DNA of 55,086 bases, from contig MU619378.1 in assembly GCA_025201805.1 (NCBI GenBank), positions 18,555 through 73,640 on the forward strand. Reading direction: 5' to 3'. The position numbers and the translations under genes are program-made. This document shows positions 1 to 12,072 of this stretch, in pieces (position 1 is the stretch's first letter; every line of letters starts with the position of its first letter). The stretch is from Parasitella parasitica (taxonomy: Eukaryota; Mucoromycota; Mucoromycetes; Mucorales; Mucoraceae). A model generated the notes under the pieces. The model was not told where the DNA came from, searched no databases, and saw nothing but the letters and a program-made list of their open reading frames with translations.

Positions 1-310
1 CAAATCAGGCATGATCATCGCTATCTGAGCATTACTTGATTCCCTTTGGGCGATGTGTTTATCAAAAGTTATGTGCGAAAACAGTTTTATTTTTCGATAT
101 TTATCATAAATATCAGATATTTGCTTATAACTTTTGCTAAAATGACCATAAGACCATGATCTAAGTTGGAAAACTTGGCATTGACTTGGCGCTATCTAGA
201 AACAACATTGACATTGATGTTTTTATTGATATCTATAAAGTTATCAGATGATGTCACATATTTTCATATCAGAATTGCATGTAAAATAAACACTGTCATT
301 GTAGATTATT
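1..310 (+). repeat. Degenerate dispersed repeat, copy A (cut by window start)
   Basis: This stretch shares diverged but collinear sequence with 36815-37066 (opposite strand) and 51365-51660 (same strand). Shared landmarks are GCTATCTGAGCATTACTTGA near base 20-40, CAAAAGTTATGTG near 63-77, GATATCTATAAAGTTATCA near 228-246 (copy C only) and AATTGCATGTAA-ATAAA near 275-292 (copy B only). Translated, all three give a similar peptide pattern (G-M-I-x-A-I-x-A-L-L-D-x-x-W...L-S-K-x-M), broken by stops here. It may derive from a decayed multicopy gene or transposon. The left end lies outside the window. Confidence 0.6.
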
Positions 311-848
311 TTTTCAAGCAAGGAAATAGACAATGATTTATATTGCGAAGCATTTACTTTGACTAATTATAAAATTATATGCATATAGCTCTTGAGATCA
401 CTTTCTGCAGTATATCAGCTATTGATTTATATCACAATGAGGACATTAGATATCATATAGTAGCTGGTAGCAGGTTACAAAATGTCTCAGCAGAATAAAG
501 ATTTAAAAAACGATAGTGTGGCACAAAGAAAATTGACGTTTGGAGTATTTTGTAGAACAAGCTTCCAGTGTGAAAAATTTAAAACAAACAATGGAATTGC
601 CTTGAGTTGATTAGCTGTTCACATTACATTCATTGACTGCCTTCATATCAGTCGCTGATTCCTTAAATGTACAATAGCACATACCAGTTCTGTGATACCA
701 ACGGTTTCTATGTTTTCCCTCAATAGTATTGAATATAATAACAGACACAATTAATAAGCTTCGTACATATGACAATGTTATCGTTGAAATAGAATCTGCA
801 AAATTAAGACAAGATGCAGAAAATAGAAGACCTGAATGTATTTATTAT
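311..848. other. Intergenic, AT-rich
   Basis: I see no open reading frame of note and no RNA gene. The right part is the 3' flank of the minus-strand UTP18 gene, whose stop codon is at 849-851. Confidence 0.5.
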
Positions 849-2764
849 TTACTGAAGTGCATAATGCTTTAATGTATAGAGTAAAACATGACCTTTTTCA
901 TTTGACACGGCAAGGTAATCACTATTGGGAGAAAAGGCGACGTTTACAACATCACTGAGGGGAGTTCTATTTGTGGGCCAATTGCTATAAGCAGTTGCTG
1001 TGGGCACATGAATGACTCTTAATTGATCTTTCTTGGACTGACTAGTGATGACCATTAGTTGTGAATCATGGTTAAATACAATATTATTGATCCTTGTCGT
1101 TAAGTTGGCGATGGCCTTGATAGGTGTGGGCTTTGTGTTGCTGGGTTCAAGCACAGATCTATCGTACAGGTTGACAATACCCGTAGATGAACTACAATAC
1201 ACAGGCACACAGTTAGAACCTGCACGAGGGAAAAACTTAATCAATGTAAATCCTACCCTGTGGCATAATATTTTTCATTCGGACTGACACAAACAACTGA
1301 GGCACCGATGCAGCCATCATCAATCCAACGTTTGGTGCACTCTTTATCGGCAATGTTGAACTGATAGACCTCACCAGAAGAGCCAAAACCAAAGATAAAG
1401 TTACCATCAGAACTCCAACTCACCGATTCAACAGAGCCATTCATTTTCAAATCGCAGAACCACTTCTTTGTCAAATAGCTTACAATAATGATTGTTCCAC
1501 TTGTTCCTAAGAATGCTATATAACGACCACAAGGGCTGATCGAGAACTTTTCCAGCGATTTCTCCTCTTTGCCCCAAATACCAGGACATTTATCAATAAT
1601 GCCTGATTGGATGTCGTAAATGTAAAAGAATTTGCGTCTTCCACTGACAATAATTTGATCGCCGGAAGGATGAAATTCAGCGTGGTAAATAGGCATGTCT
1701 TTAAACATGACAGATTGGATTTTGGGGTTGATTTTACCGTCAATTTGGAATAACCTCAGTGTTTTATCTAAGCCTGCGGTCAACATAACCTGTGCATTTG
1801 GATGAAACGCGACAGTAGTGATCAATTTCTACACATAAGCGTCAGCATTGAGTGGGGTTTTTGAATAGATATTGACTTACATGCGATCTAGGTACAGCAC
1901 GGTTGGCGTTCTTTACTCGTAATATGTCTAATTTTCTGGGTGAAATGGTATTTTTTCCTGTTCTTCTCTCTAAAATGCCCATTGTGCTCTTCAATAAGTC
2001 TAATCTAGTATTATCGTCCAATTCATCTTCATGGCTATTCGCATAATCATTTTCATCTTCGTCAGAGCTGTCTGATGATGCTTTACGTTTCCTTTTATCT
2101 GCCTCGATTTCTGATGGAAGGCGAGCCCAATCCGGCTTGGGGTAGATTTTGTTGAATCTAAGAGTTTGAGCTTTAGTGGCATTCCATAAAAATAAAGCCA
2201 TTGAATATATATTTACTGTTTGCGTAATCTGCGAGTGTACTCGACACCGTCAATCACATCTTCGTCTTCATTGTTACGAAGTTTCTTTGTGATATTGGTG
2301 GCAGTTAATGAAATCTTTAAGCGCTTATCGTCTTCATCCTCCCAAGCTGCATTACTATCATTATTTGCGCTGCCTTCGCTATCATCACTATCATTTTCGT
2401 CATCATCATCGTCATCATTGTCATTTTGTTTCTGTTCTGCTTCATAATCGATCTCGCTATCAGATCCTTCATGGTCTTCAGCGCCTAATATAGGTGCGTC
2501 CATTGTGTATGTTATTGGTCCAGAATCAAAAAAAAAAGCCTATATCATACACTTAAATTGATGCAGTGATCAAATGAGAAATCATGAGTATACCTCTTCG
2601 TTATCCCCATCTTCATCATCTTCGGTGTTAAAATCTTGTGTCTGTTCATTGTTCAGCTCTTGGCCCGTTTTTGCCCATAAATTCTCGGTGTTGTCACCAA
2701 ACAAAAAGCCTTCAAGCTCTTTTTCAGATGATTCTTTCTTTGCTTTTTTACTGATAGGTGACAT
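849..2764 (-). CDS. UTP18: U3 snoRNP / small-subunit processome WD40 protein Utp18
   Basis: Five exons: 2594-2764, 2217-2539, 1881-2157, 1257-1828 and 849-1191, giving about 561 residues (yeast Utp18 is about 594). Introns are 52-65 nt and all joins keep frame. The N-terminal third is acidic, with a D/E run near 2400. It contains the family-typical FFFDSGP segment just after intron 1 and RRLRKQFNKIYPKPDWA across intron 2. From about residue 258 to the end it is a WD40 propeller (TVAFHPNAQVMLTAGLD, YYATGSSTGIVNLYDRS across intron 4). Utp18 acts in the nucleolus in the U3-containing processome that makes 18S rRNA. The downstream ATG at 2503 is not the start, because exon 2 extends upstream of it in frame from the acceptor at 2540-2541. 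The assignment is by remembered resemblance and looks firm. Confidence 0.92.
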
Positions 2765-3361
2765 AATTTACAAAACGAAAGGAAAGCACTTACAGAGGCA
2801 CAAATGAAAAAAAAAAAAAAAAAAGGTAATGTGTTGATGGGTGAAAAAAGGTCACCGAAATGTTGGTGCCAAAGGGTGAAGAAAAGCCACTGAGGTACCA
2901 TTGAGGAACAAGTGAATTGTGACATTAAGGAGGTTGCGAACCTATGACTTTAATTTACATTATACAGTATTTGACAGATATTCAGAAGAAAAAATATATA
3001 GTGATTTTAACAAGTTTAAATATAGTTTTTCATTTTACAAATGTAATTTAGCTATTTTGGACACTGAGAAAATTCTTTAAACATAGATTCAATGTGGTTT
3101 TTTTTTACAGCTTTGATGTGCAAAATACAGTTAATTCGAGTTAATTATTCAATGTATACATTTTGTGAAATTGAGAAGATTGGTGGTTTGTTGTTGTTAT
3201 GGTTGCAGTATATATATGTAAATGTGTATAAATATGCGTGTGTGTGTGTGAGAGAAAGAGTGAGAAATAGGGTTTTTTTTCCTTTAGTGTTTATATTTGC
3301 TTTGTTTGTTTTTGTCTTCTTGGTAACAAAATATTGTAAGACGTTTATCAAGAAGAAAAGA
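2765..3361. other. Intergenic: UTP18 5' flank and downstream gene 3' flank
   Basis: Contains a poly(A) run at 2808-2824, a short TG/AG microsatellite near 3236-3260 and AT-rich DNA. Both neighbouring genes are on the minus strand, so this holds the UTP18 promoter and the terminator side of nothing on the left. No further gene is supported. Confidence 0.5.
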
Positions 3362-4672
3362 CTAACAGCCAGATTGATCACCAAAACCATCTTTTCTAAT
3401 ATCAAATAATCTTCCCATATCTTTACCAGCACGAATTAGACGAATGCTCTTGAATGCGTTTCCATTTGGACGTTTGTCTTTTGTCACTTTGCCATGGTGG
3501 TCCAGAATCTTAGTCTCCAGAGCGGTTGGAGTTTCAAAGTCTTCAAAGATCTCATCGCCTAGCTTCACTGATATGCCAGAGAGTCCACATGCCTTTATAA
3601 CCTATGTGGATGTATCGCGGTTAAATATATTATTGGCATGAGGCGAACTAGGGTGAGCTTTACCGTCATTGATTTTGATACCACCACTTTACATGCGCTG
3701 AAATTGCGTTTATATACAATCACATCTTGTTCGCGAATTAAGCCTTTGCGACACATGTCCTTTAGTGTGATGCTCTTCGAATCGCCTGCAACATTATGCG
3801 CTCTTTCTTTATCAATAAGCTCGCCCCAGTAAGACTCGAATGCTTCGTCCTACAGTAAAAAAAAACATGTTAGAAGCGTTTGAATCAATCCATGGTGATA
3901 TATACCTTGAATCTATCCTTTTTGCAGGGTGTTTTATGTGATTTTGATTCATAGGATGCGGTTGACTTGTTGCTACTGCTGTTGTTTGTGGTTGTTGGAG
4001 GAGAAGGGGATAATTGCAATGGAGATTCAGGACGGTAGAATTCGCCATGACCAAGCATAGTTTGCCACTCTGTCAGTGAATTCCAAAAGATGGGGTTATC
4101 AGATTTTGAGAAGAAATCAGGGTTATTATTATTGTGATTATGATTAAAAGCAGAAGCAGGGTTATAGTTTTCATTATTGCGTTGGTATTGTTGTTGTTGA
4201 GAATAGTTTTCATAGTTATTCGAAAGATTTAATAATGCATTTTGATCCACCTGTGGTAGCATTGAACATAATTCATCTCTTTTATCTTGTGATAGCATAT
4301 GAAATGTGGACATATTAAAAACTGACTAAATATACATTGAATTGTAATGTTAGTAATGGTATAAGCTTATATAATGTTTCATACTTCTAAATCAATAGCG
4401 GCTAATGGGCTACATGGATGCGTGCATAGATTATCCAAAGTCCAGCTTGGTTCATAACGTGGTCTTTTATTAGAATGATGGTGGCTATGGTGATGGTAAC
4501 CATGGTTATTAGAAGCATTAATGTGGTGAGGTGGAGATCGAATCATAAGCTGACTTGTTTCTAATGCAACAATGTTGTCTTGATTATCATTGCCTTCAAA
4601 CACCATTTCCCTGCGTTTATTTATCATTGGTGATAGCATACCGGATGTATGATTTGTTGGATGATTGTACAT
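3362..4672 (-). CDS. Unknown nuclear-type protein with RAMA-like C-terminal domain
   Basis: Four exons: 4385-4672, 3906-4325, 3664-3849 and 3362-3601, giving about 377 residues, all joined in phase 0. Intron 1 carries a perfect TACTAAC branch site. For intron 3 a donor at 3663 (GTAAAG) is assumed; an alternative GTATCA donor 20 nt upstream also keeps frame. The first 230 residues are low complexity (His-, Asn-, Gln- and Ser-rich) with a short basic cluster (NKRPRYEP). The folded part is about residues 240-375. It reads ITLKDMCRKGLIREQDVIVY, then F-x-A-C-K-V, then EIFEDFETPTALETKIL, then NGNAFKSIRLI. This order resembles RAMA domains (Leu-rich helix, GLI-x(3)-D/G, Y/F-x-A, F-x-S/T-P-S/T-A, W/F-x-S-I/V) as in human MPND. 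That is a remembered pattern match, not a search. Role unknown; DNA or chromatin binding is inference. Confidence 0.6.
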
Positions 4673-5522
4673 TCTATTAGAGAAAAAAAAACAAGAAAAA
4701 AAGAAGAGAGAGACGAAAAAGTAAGGAGGTCCGTCTTCTTCTTTGAATTAATCATGGAAAAAAAATGAACATCGAAACAAAGAAGGAGGTAAAATAAGGG
4801 TGAAAGGGGGTGAGATTGAGGCGTGTGATCGATGTCATATCTACAAACAACAACACAGAAAACTGCCATAAAAAAAAGGCATCCAGTATTTGCGAATGAC
4901 GAAAGCCCATGTTTATTGCATGACTCCAGTAAAAGGTGTTGTCAAACTTCCCTCTATTTTCTTTGTTCTTTTGCTTGTGCTGTACGTCTCTTTCTAAACA
5001 AATGTTAAATCAACAAGTAAACATCTTTGTACGTCGGCGTTCTAACCTTTTTGATTTGATATTCGATGGCCAGACCATGCTGTCTATGATTTATAGCAAC
5101 TAAACGTGTCATCTATATTCTACTATGAGTTATTGTACAAATCAAACAGGTATAGATAGTGCTATAAGGACTAGTATTACTTGCTCGTATGATACAAATA
5201 TACATACATTGTTTTCCCTCCCTTTCTATATATTGGGTGATACAAGATGCAAGCATCAAGGAAAGCACTTTGTTATCCCCCCCTTCTGTAATGCCCCCTT
5301 GATTACAAGTGCTTTTTATGTTTAAATGATGTTTATATTTGATTTTGAGATATTAATGTTGAATTATATATCAAAAATAATGGCGCGCATTTATATACTT
5401 CTAAAATGCAAATACACAAAAGCACTGTTTATTGGCAGTCATAGACATATATGTTTGTAAAGAAGTGAGCTTTCTCTTTTTTTTCCACACAACACGGCAC
5501 ATTACACAAAATACTCCCTTAA
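4673..5522. other. Divergent intergenic region between RAMA-like gene and SNF2 gene
   Basis: About 850 bp separate the two start codons, so this is a shared promoter region. Purine-rich tracts (near 4680-4800) lie next to the minus-strand gene. I see no open frame with protein-like content and no RNA gene. Confidence 0.5.
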
Positions 5523-8500
5523 ATGAACATCATTGATGCGGGAAATATATTCATTCCACTAAATAAGCCATGTAATTGCTCACAAACTATCAGTGCTGGA
5601 TCGCTAAAGCATTATACTCAAGATGAGAAGCACCTTTATATAGTTGATTTAATAAATCGCCTTGAGAAATCAAACATTATTTTCACAAAATGCTCTGTAT
5701 TGGACATCAACAATATGCTGTGTTGCGTTGGGATAACCGTGATTTTAAGCGAATCAAATGTACCAAGCAAGCTTCTAGATCTCCTGCTATTTGTCAGCAG
5801 ATCCTCTGATCCCGCATCATTTCAGGCGACAATGGACATACCATCAAAATCCAGCTTATTGGATATTTTTATTCACTTGCCATCTCCTCGTATAGACCAT
5901 AATCTCTCAAAGTGGTGCCAAAACCCGGATATATTGGGGTTTCTTAATGAAGATGTTCAAGCTGAAGTTTCCGGAATGAAAACTCGATTGTATACCTATC
6001 AAAAGGTGAGCATTGAGACCGAAATGTTTAATACACTCATAAACATGCCCATAGCATACCATGTGGAAGATATTGCAGAGAGAATTAGCTCCTTCATTGG
6101 TGGAATCGTACGAAATTGTCAGGTTAAGAGCCATGGATAATTCATATTACTATTACAACCAGACAACAGGAGCAGTGACATTGGAGCCTACATACATACT
6201 AGATATTCAAGGTGGCATCATATGCGAAGATATGGGTACCGGGAAAACTTGCATTTGTCTGGCAACTATTATGGCAACCAAAGATTTATCAAATCCGGTT
6301 GACCATCACTCTCATCCCTTGAAATCTGATTATCCAAAGCATGCCCTAGGAGTGGTACCCTCTTTGAAGGAAACGGCAGCCAACATTTTACTGCAATTAG
6401 GAATCAACTGGAAACCTATTCAGCATCAATTGCCTTCTGATGTGGTGGATTGGTTTCAAAAGCATCCGGTTTTTTATGAATGGACAGACATACCTTCTCA
6501 TTATGTCGAGAGACCTCGTCGGGTTCAACCCAACTTTACTACCTTGGCAGTGTACTTATCCAATGCTACGCTTGTTGTGGTACCTGATAACTTGGTTGCA
6601 CAGTGGACAGGGGAAATTTACAAGCACATTCAAGATGGCCAATTGAGATTTCTAGTCTACGATGATATTAAACAAAAGATCACCTCACCTATCACGATAG
6701 CAGACGCTGATTTGGTGCTTATTAGCCAAAGTAGGTTTTCATATGAAAACTTCAAAGGTGGCCTTGATTTCAACAGTAAGTTGTACCCTTTAAGTGTTTT
6801 CAGTAAGTTTAAATATACAAGCGAAAACAAAAAAGGTCATATTTGCCAGTGCCCTTACATTGGCTCAACAAGAGAAAGAGCCTGTGTTTGTTTAGTAACC
6901 AGCTTGGGAGAAGACTATATTTCACCTTTATTGCAAGTTCATTGGAAGAGACTCATATTTGGTATTATATTCAACACTAAATTTAATATGACCATATGTA
7001 AAGCTGTCATAATAACAAACAAACACTGTATTAGATGAGGGACACAGATTATCATCAAAAAACAGACAATCAGAATTATCGTCAAAACTATTTTCAAATT
7101 GGAAATGGGTTTGCACCGGCACCCCAACTCAAAATTTGACTGAATCTGCTTCTATGAGAACCAGGCAGGAATCTCAAATGGACGATCTAAATAGGTTTGT
7201 TTGGTTATGAACAACTGTTTGTTTTGAAGTTCTGATATATACAATCTAGACTGGGGACCTTATTTGGGCAAGCGCTAAATACGGAGCCTTTCAAATCGAA
7301 TAGGAAGCTATGGAACAAGTTAGTGAGTAAACCATTTTTAGAAGGAAAGCCATGGGCAATCACAAAACTATCAAGCATCATGGAACGTACCATGATTCGA
7401 AATCAACGTGTGGACATGGAACAAGAGGTTACACTACCACCACTACATCAAACAACCGTGTACTTAAATTTTGATTACTACCAATGGATTGCTCATAATT
7501 GTCAAATTGCCATGATCAGCCTGAATGCAATCTTATCCAGACGAGAGGGTCCAGATTATTTATTTACTGCGAAAAATCATAAAGCATTACGCGAAACAGT
7601 ATTCAATTTATGGCAGAGCTGTCTTTGGCACTCTGTCGACCTCAAGCTGCTTAAAATGGCCTATGAGAATTGCGTAGAGAAATGCTTGGATGTAGAGCAA
7701 GGCATATCAGATTATGGTGACGAAAACGAAGACCTTGTCAACATCCGTGAGGTACTCTTTCATGCTTTAGAGGATAGGATGTTTACATGTATTATGAGCC
7801 AGCATTCTCCGTCTTACGTTGTACAAGGTTTGCCCACATTGTTCAAAGAGACTTGGGGCTGGCTCAAAGGAGATCATGGCGCTTATGAGCCTTTGGGCTC
7901 ATTACCTTGGGATGACCATTGTGTGATAGGTGCAATTCAAATATTTGAAGCCATGGATGCTGTCATTGCCGTCAAAAATGACGAAATCAAAGACTTGTTT
8001 GTATATAATGGATCGAATCAAACTCTGGTGAGTGTGCATGAGTTTGAGTTGAGGAAAAGTAAAAAGAAGCACGCTGAAGAAATGGCTTTAAAGAAGGCAA
8101 AGAAGAAAAAGACACACGTATTAGGAAAAACGCTATCTGGAAACGATGGCAATGGTAGTGGCCCCTTAGCCAAAAAAGCGTCTTATGATAGGAAGGGCAA
8201 GGACGATGAGAAAAAGCTACAGGTGGATCAAGAAGAACAACTTACTTATTATACTAGGAATGCATTCTCTGATGCTCGAGTACTCTCCAGCTCTAGCGTC
8301 AAGATCAACTACCTAGTAAACCAAGTGTATAAATATCAGTCTACTGAAAAGTGTATTATTTTCTCGCAGCAGTATAATGAAATGTACGAAATATATTTGG
8401 CTTTGGAGCTTGCAAGAGTGCGTGTTCTCATGTATCAAGACAACAAGTTGGTAAACTCGACAAGCTATCTATAGACTGTATATAGAAACCATTGGCTGAT

Positions 8501-9530
8501 GAAGCAATCGATTTAGAACAACGCGCAACGATCCCAAATGATTTTGACGTTTAATACTTCGGATAATGCCAATGTAATTATCATGGCCGTACAAAAAGCG
8601 GCTTATGGGATTGATCTATCGTCAGCCACCCGCGTCTTTTTTGTCAGTCCTGTGTGGCAAATCGGTATGGAACAACAAGCTATCAAACGTGCCCACCGTA
8701 TTGGACAAAAAAATCCTGTTTACATAGAGACACTAGTCATTCGCAATACAATTGAGGATGAATTACTAAAAAGAAGAGATCAGGTGCAAACTGGAGACGG
8801 TAAATATACAGTTGAAAAGTGCTTCGAATTTCTTATAACGGTGATAATCCTACATGTAGAAGTGGAAGAAGATAAAGAAAACTTGAAGCGAGGAGATTTC
8901 TTTGCAGATTCCAAGCTTCGAAACATCCTAAATCATGCTCATTTTGTGCCTTTGCCAGATTCTGTTCGTAAAAATAGAGAAACTGGAGAATATCAACAGA
9001 AGATTGTACCACTAGATGCACCACTATATTTAGTACCTAAGAAAACAATATCAAGTGAACCAAAGAATACTTTAGGCAATGATACGATTGTAACAGAGTC
9101 GTCAGTACAGTTTTCATCGGCCATATTACCCAAACAAGATTACGACATATCAGATATTGACGTGGATGAAACTGGCGATATAGAAGTTGAACAATTCCAA
9201 TTTCAAAATCAAACATTTACTGATGCTTTTGAGAGCCATGGTGAATACGATCAAAGCAGCCAGAGTAGTAACTGTAGCAGCCAAGATGATCATGATATGA
9301 CGCTAGATATAGTGGGTGATGGAGATGTGACGAATCATATTCAACCGTGGAAGATGAGGTTGATGGATGAGCAAAAGCGACACAAAATTGATCACTCGCT
9401 ATCATTGACAAACAACGAAAAGAAGAGGAAATTTACAAAATCGCTATCACCGATAGCAGTACAACTTCAAGCTAAACAAGAACCAAGCAATCCGCCTAAA
9501 CAGAAAAAGAAGACGGTTAGGTTTGCTTAG
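5523..9530 (+). CDS. SNF2-family DNA-dependent ATPase/helicase (Rad5/Rad16-like)
   Basis: Six exons: 5523-6005, 6055-6961, 7035-7194, 7250-8450, 8517-8799 and 8860-9530, about 1234 residues. All introns are short (49-73 nt) and phase-consistent; intron 3 uses the rarer donor GTTTGT. The motifs appear in order: Walker A CEDMGTGKT near residue 220, DEGH (motif II) across intron 2 near 463, CTGTPTQNL (III), KCIIFSQQYNEMYEI (IV), AVQKAAYGIDLSSATRVFF (V) and QAIKRAHRIGQ (VI) near 975. Between motifs Ia and II there is a C-x-C-x(11)-C-x-C segment, possibly a metal knuckle. The C-terminal 200 residues are Ser/Lys-rich, ending in a basic QKKKTVRF tail. It should act on chromatin or DNA in the nucleus. 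The exact ortholog is not recognised. The continuous reading through 6776-6900 is chosen because a GTAAGT there gives no in-frame acceptor. Confidence 0.85.
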
Positions 9531-9560
9531 TTTACTGAAGTACATATCATATCATAATTA

Positions 9561-9599
9561 ACGAGCTGTTACTACACCGCCCTACGGTGCACAGCTCGT
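9561..9599. other. Compound hairpin just downstream of SNF2 gene
   Basis: A perfect 9-bp inverted repeat (ACGAGCTGT at 9561-9569, ACAGCTCGT at 9591-9599) encloses a second perfect 5-bp stem (CACCG at 9575-9579, CGGTG at 9585-9589) with loop CCCTA. It is GC-rich in an AT-rich flank and starts 30 nt after the SNF2 stop. It could be a 3'UTR element or a trace of a transposon end. The pairing is seen directly; the function is unknown. Confidence 0.6.
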
Positions 9600-9927
9600 C
9601 TATATGATTGTCTTATCAATGCAACACTACTAACCATTCCAATGAAGGTTTTAGATTGTTCTTTTATCATTTCTTTTAAAATAAACATATGAATAACAAA
9701 TAGTTAGATACAAATAAAATCACAATAGAAAAAGAAGCTGTAGCCATGGACCAAACTGTAAGTACATTGCCATGTACAATCACTTGTAGAGGAAAGGATC
9801 ACATGCAATTGTATCATAGTTTAAGTCGATAGCCTTAGAAGGAATAAGTTTAAATTATACAATAAAATTAGATATTTGCAGTATCTTTTGTAATGACTTT
9901 AGTTTTGAATATAATTAATTTCAGTAT

Positions 9928-11880
9928 TTATTGCTCGGCAAAAGACACTGGGTCCTCATAACAAAGACCAGCATAATCACATTTTGATTCCTTAATCTTG
10001 TGCATCTGTGGGCGGACGATGCTTTCGAGGGACATATCTTCATTCAAGTTTGCTATTCCCAGGAGATCATTATTTATTTCTGTGGCGTGTTCAGCGTTGA
10101 GGGAGTTGATTAAATTTACAGTCGATTTTAAGTGCTCCTATGTATAAAGGTAAAAGTTTCAGTGGTTATTGTCATGATTTTTAACCAGAGATATTTACTT
10201 CGATAAAATGCGCAAACTTAATTAAGTTTGAGATTGTTTGCGACTTGAATTCGAAGTCTAACGACAATTGACATTTTTGTATTCTTTGGAATACAAATAT
10301 ACTATTTGTAAAAGAAATTGACCACAATTGAAGGTGACAGCCTACAAAAATCTATTTAATACAATGATGATACTCGCCTTATCAATGTTATATATTACCT
10401 TTGGAGTGTAAGAAGAGAATACTGAAATTCTTGAAACTGTCCAGTGAAGCATACTTGTATTTTACAGCAATGGTACGCAACATTGTAAAACATGCATAAA
10501 GACCTTTATGAAGGTCGAATTGTATCTTGGACATAGCAACATTTCCATATGCACCGCATGCCTCTACCAGCATTATCTCCAAGTCTTTGTATCTTACGAT
10601 CCCATCAGCTTTATATCCTTCTGATGTACTTTTTATAGTTTCATTATTTTTCCAGATGGTATTGATAGATTTTAGAAATGCTTCTCGGCTTTCGTACGAG
10701 TAGGTTTCGTCCATCAGATTCGCGATTGCCTTCATTAGTGGTGTGATACAGAAATCAACAAAGTTTTTCTCCTGAACTCGCACGTCTGGACTATTTTTGA
10801 CCAGATTTAATGCATAACAATAATTTATAATTGGTAAAGCTAATTAAATATCACTTATTGTACTTACACAACAAAGCAAACATTTTGTAAATAAAACACA
10901 TCTTTACCAGACTCAGCTGGAATTGATCTCATCCTTCTCTCGAAGCTCTTCAAATTATTTATGAACTAAATGAAAAATTACAGCGATTGAGGTACAGGAC
11001 AAATACGCTTTTGATAAGTCTGAGTGTATCATTGGCACTGGTTGCTTAGTGAAATGGCCCTTCGATTGTTTGTACCTATCGCCATTAATCTCCTTTTGTG
11101 CCAAAATACCATCTCCACATATAATAACACCATTCCTAATTGCACTATATTATTACATTAGCATATTGTGCCATCATGTTTGGTAGATACAGCGAAATGA
11201 AAATAACTGTACCTATATTTATGATATTTTTCATTATCACGACCTAGCATTTTCTTGAACTATTCCCAAACATCTTCAGAAGGTTTCTATTTAAAAAAGT
11301 TTAATTATATCAAACATCGCTTTTATATTTATCGTACTTACCTCTCTTTCTTCTTCTTCTCTTCCATCCGCTATTTCATCTACTTCCCTCTTTCCACTAT
11401 TATTTAATATTATTTTAAAATATACACTATACGCTACAGAAAGAATAGAAGGGGACAGAGCATTCAAAAGAGTATAAATAGCGTACCTTCTCTTTTCTAT
11501 AGCTTTTCTTTTTCTAGAGCTGGATTTGTTATTGAAGGCGACCGTTGACTTATTGATTGAGTCAATTTTGTTTACTTGGCTTCAAAACGTTACTGAAGAA
11601 AAAGTTTGTATTGAAATAAAACTTACCTTGGAGTAGCAGCTGGAGGAGGGGAGAAATTATCCTTTTCATCACACTTGAGGTTATCGCCACTAGCCAAGCT
11701 CTAATAATAAAATAAAATAGAAGAAGGAAGAGTTTAACGAATAGAAAAAGTACGCCAAAATTAACTTACTTTCCAATTTGCAAGCCAATTTTTCGCAACA
11801 GAACATTCATATGTTTTTACTAGCCGTTTGATCTCGCTACGCTCAATGACGGCGTCGCCCTGCGGGAAGATAAGCAATCA
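9928..11880 (-). CDS. Multi-exon unknown gene, possibly decaying; nuclease-like core
   Basis: A chain of minus-strand exons runs from about 11875 to a stop at 9928-9930. Segments with splice signals include 11875-11770 (start GDAVIERSEIKRL), 11703-11634, 11580-11487, a Glu-rich exon near 11400-11340, about 11259-11213 and about 11145-11020. Then comes a long exon (about 10825-10397), followed by 10199-about 10300 and 9928-10137 (EHLKSTVNL... to SFAEQ stop). The long exon holds the best core: KADGIVRYKDLEIMLVEACG, followed by helices. A D...(L)E-I-x-L-V-E spacing recalls PD-(D/E)xK folds, but the catalytic Lys position is Ala. One candidate exon near 11260 has an in-frame TAG unless the acceptor is at that TAG. 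The first coding exon and some joins could not be fixed. It resembles the kind of expanded unknown family found in Mucorales. Function unknown. Confidence 0.5.
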
Positions 11881-12072
11881 AGCATTGATAATGGAGAAGT
11901 TTAGCTCCTGTTGGCGTATTCGTTTGGAATAATAGCAGCGATTTTATCGACTGTTGGAAAATTCTGCGTGCGTCGATTGTTGCCAACAACAAACTCTATT
12001 GTCATTTAAGGATTAAATCGCACATAAAATTCTGTATACTCATTCTCAGAACTTTTAAATATCAAAAATGAG

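Noticed and set aside
4624-4869. Alternative upstream ORF of 81 codons before the RAMA-like gene
   Set aside because: Different frame from the spliced gene; composition is a translation of purine/pyrimidine tracts.
6776-6900. Intron at the GTAAGT at 6776 in the SNF2 gene
   Set aside because: No acceptor restores the frame and keeps the Cys-containing segment; continuous reading is open and sensible.
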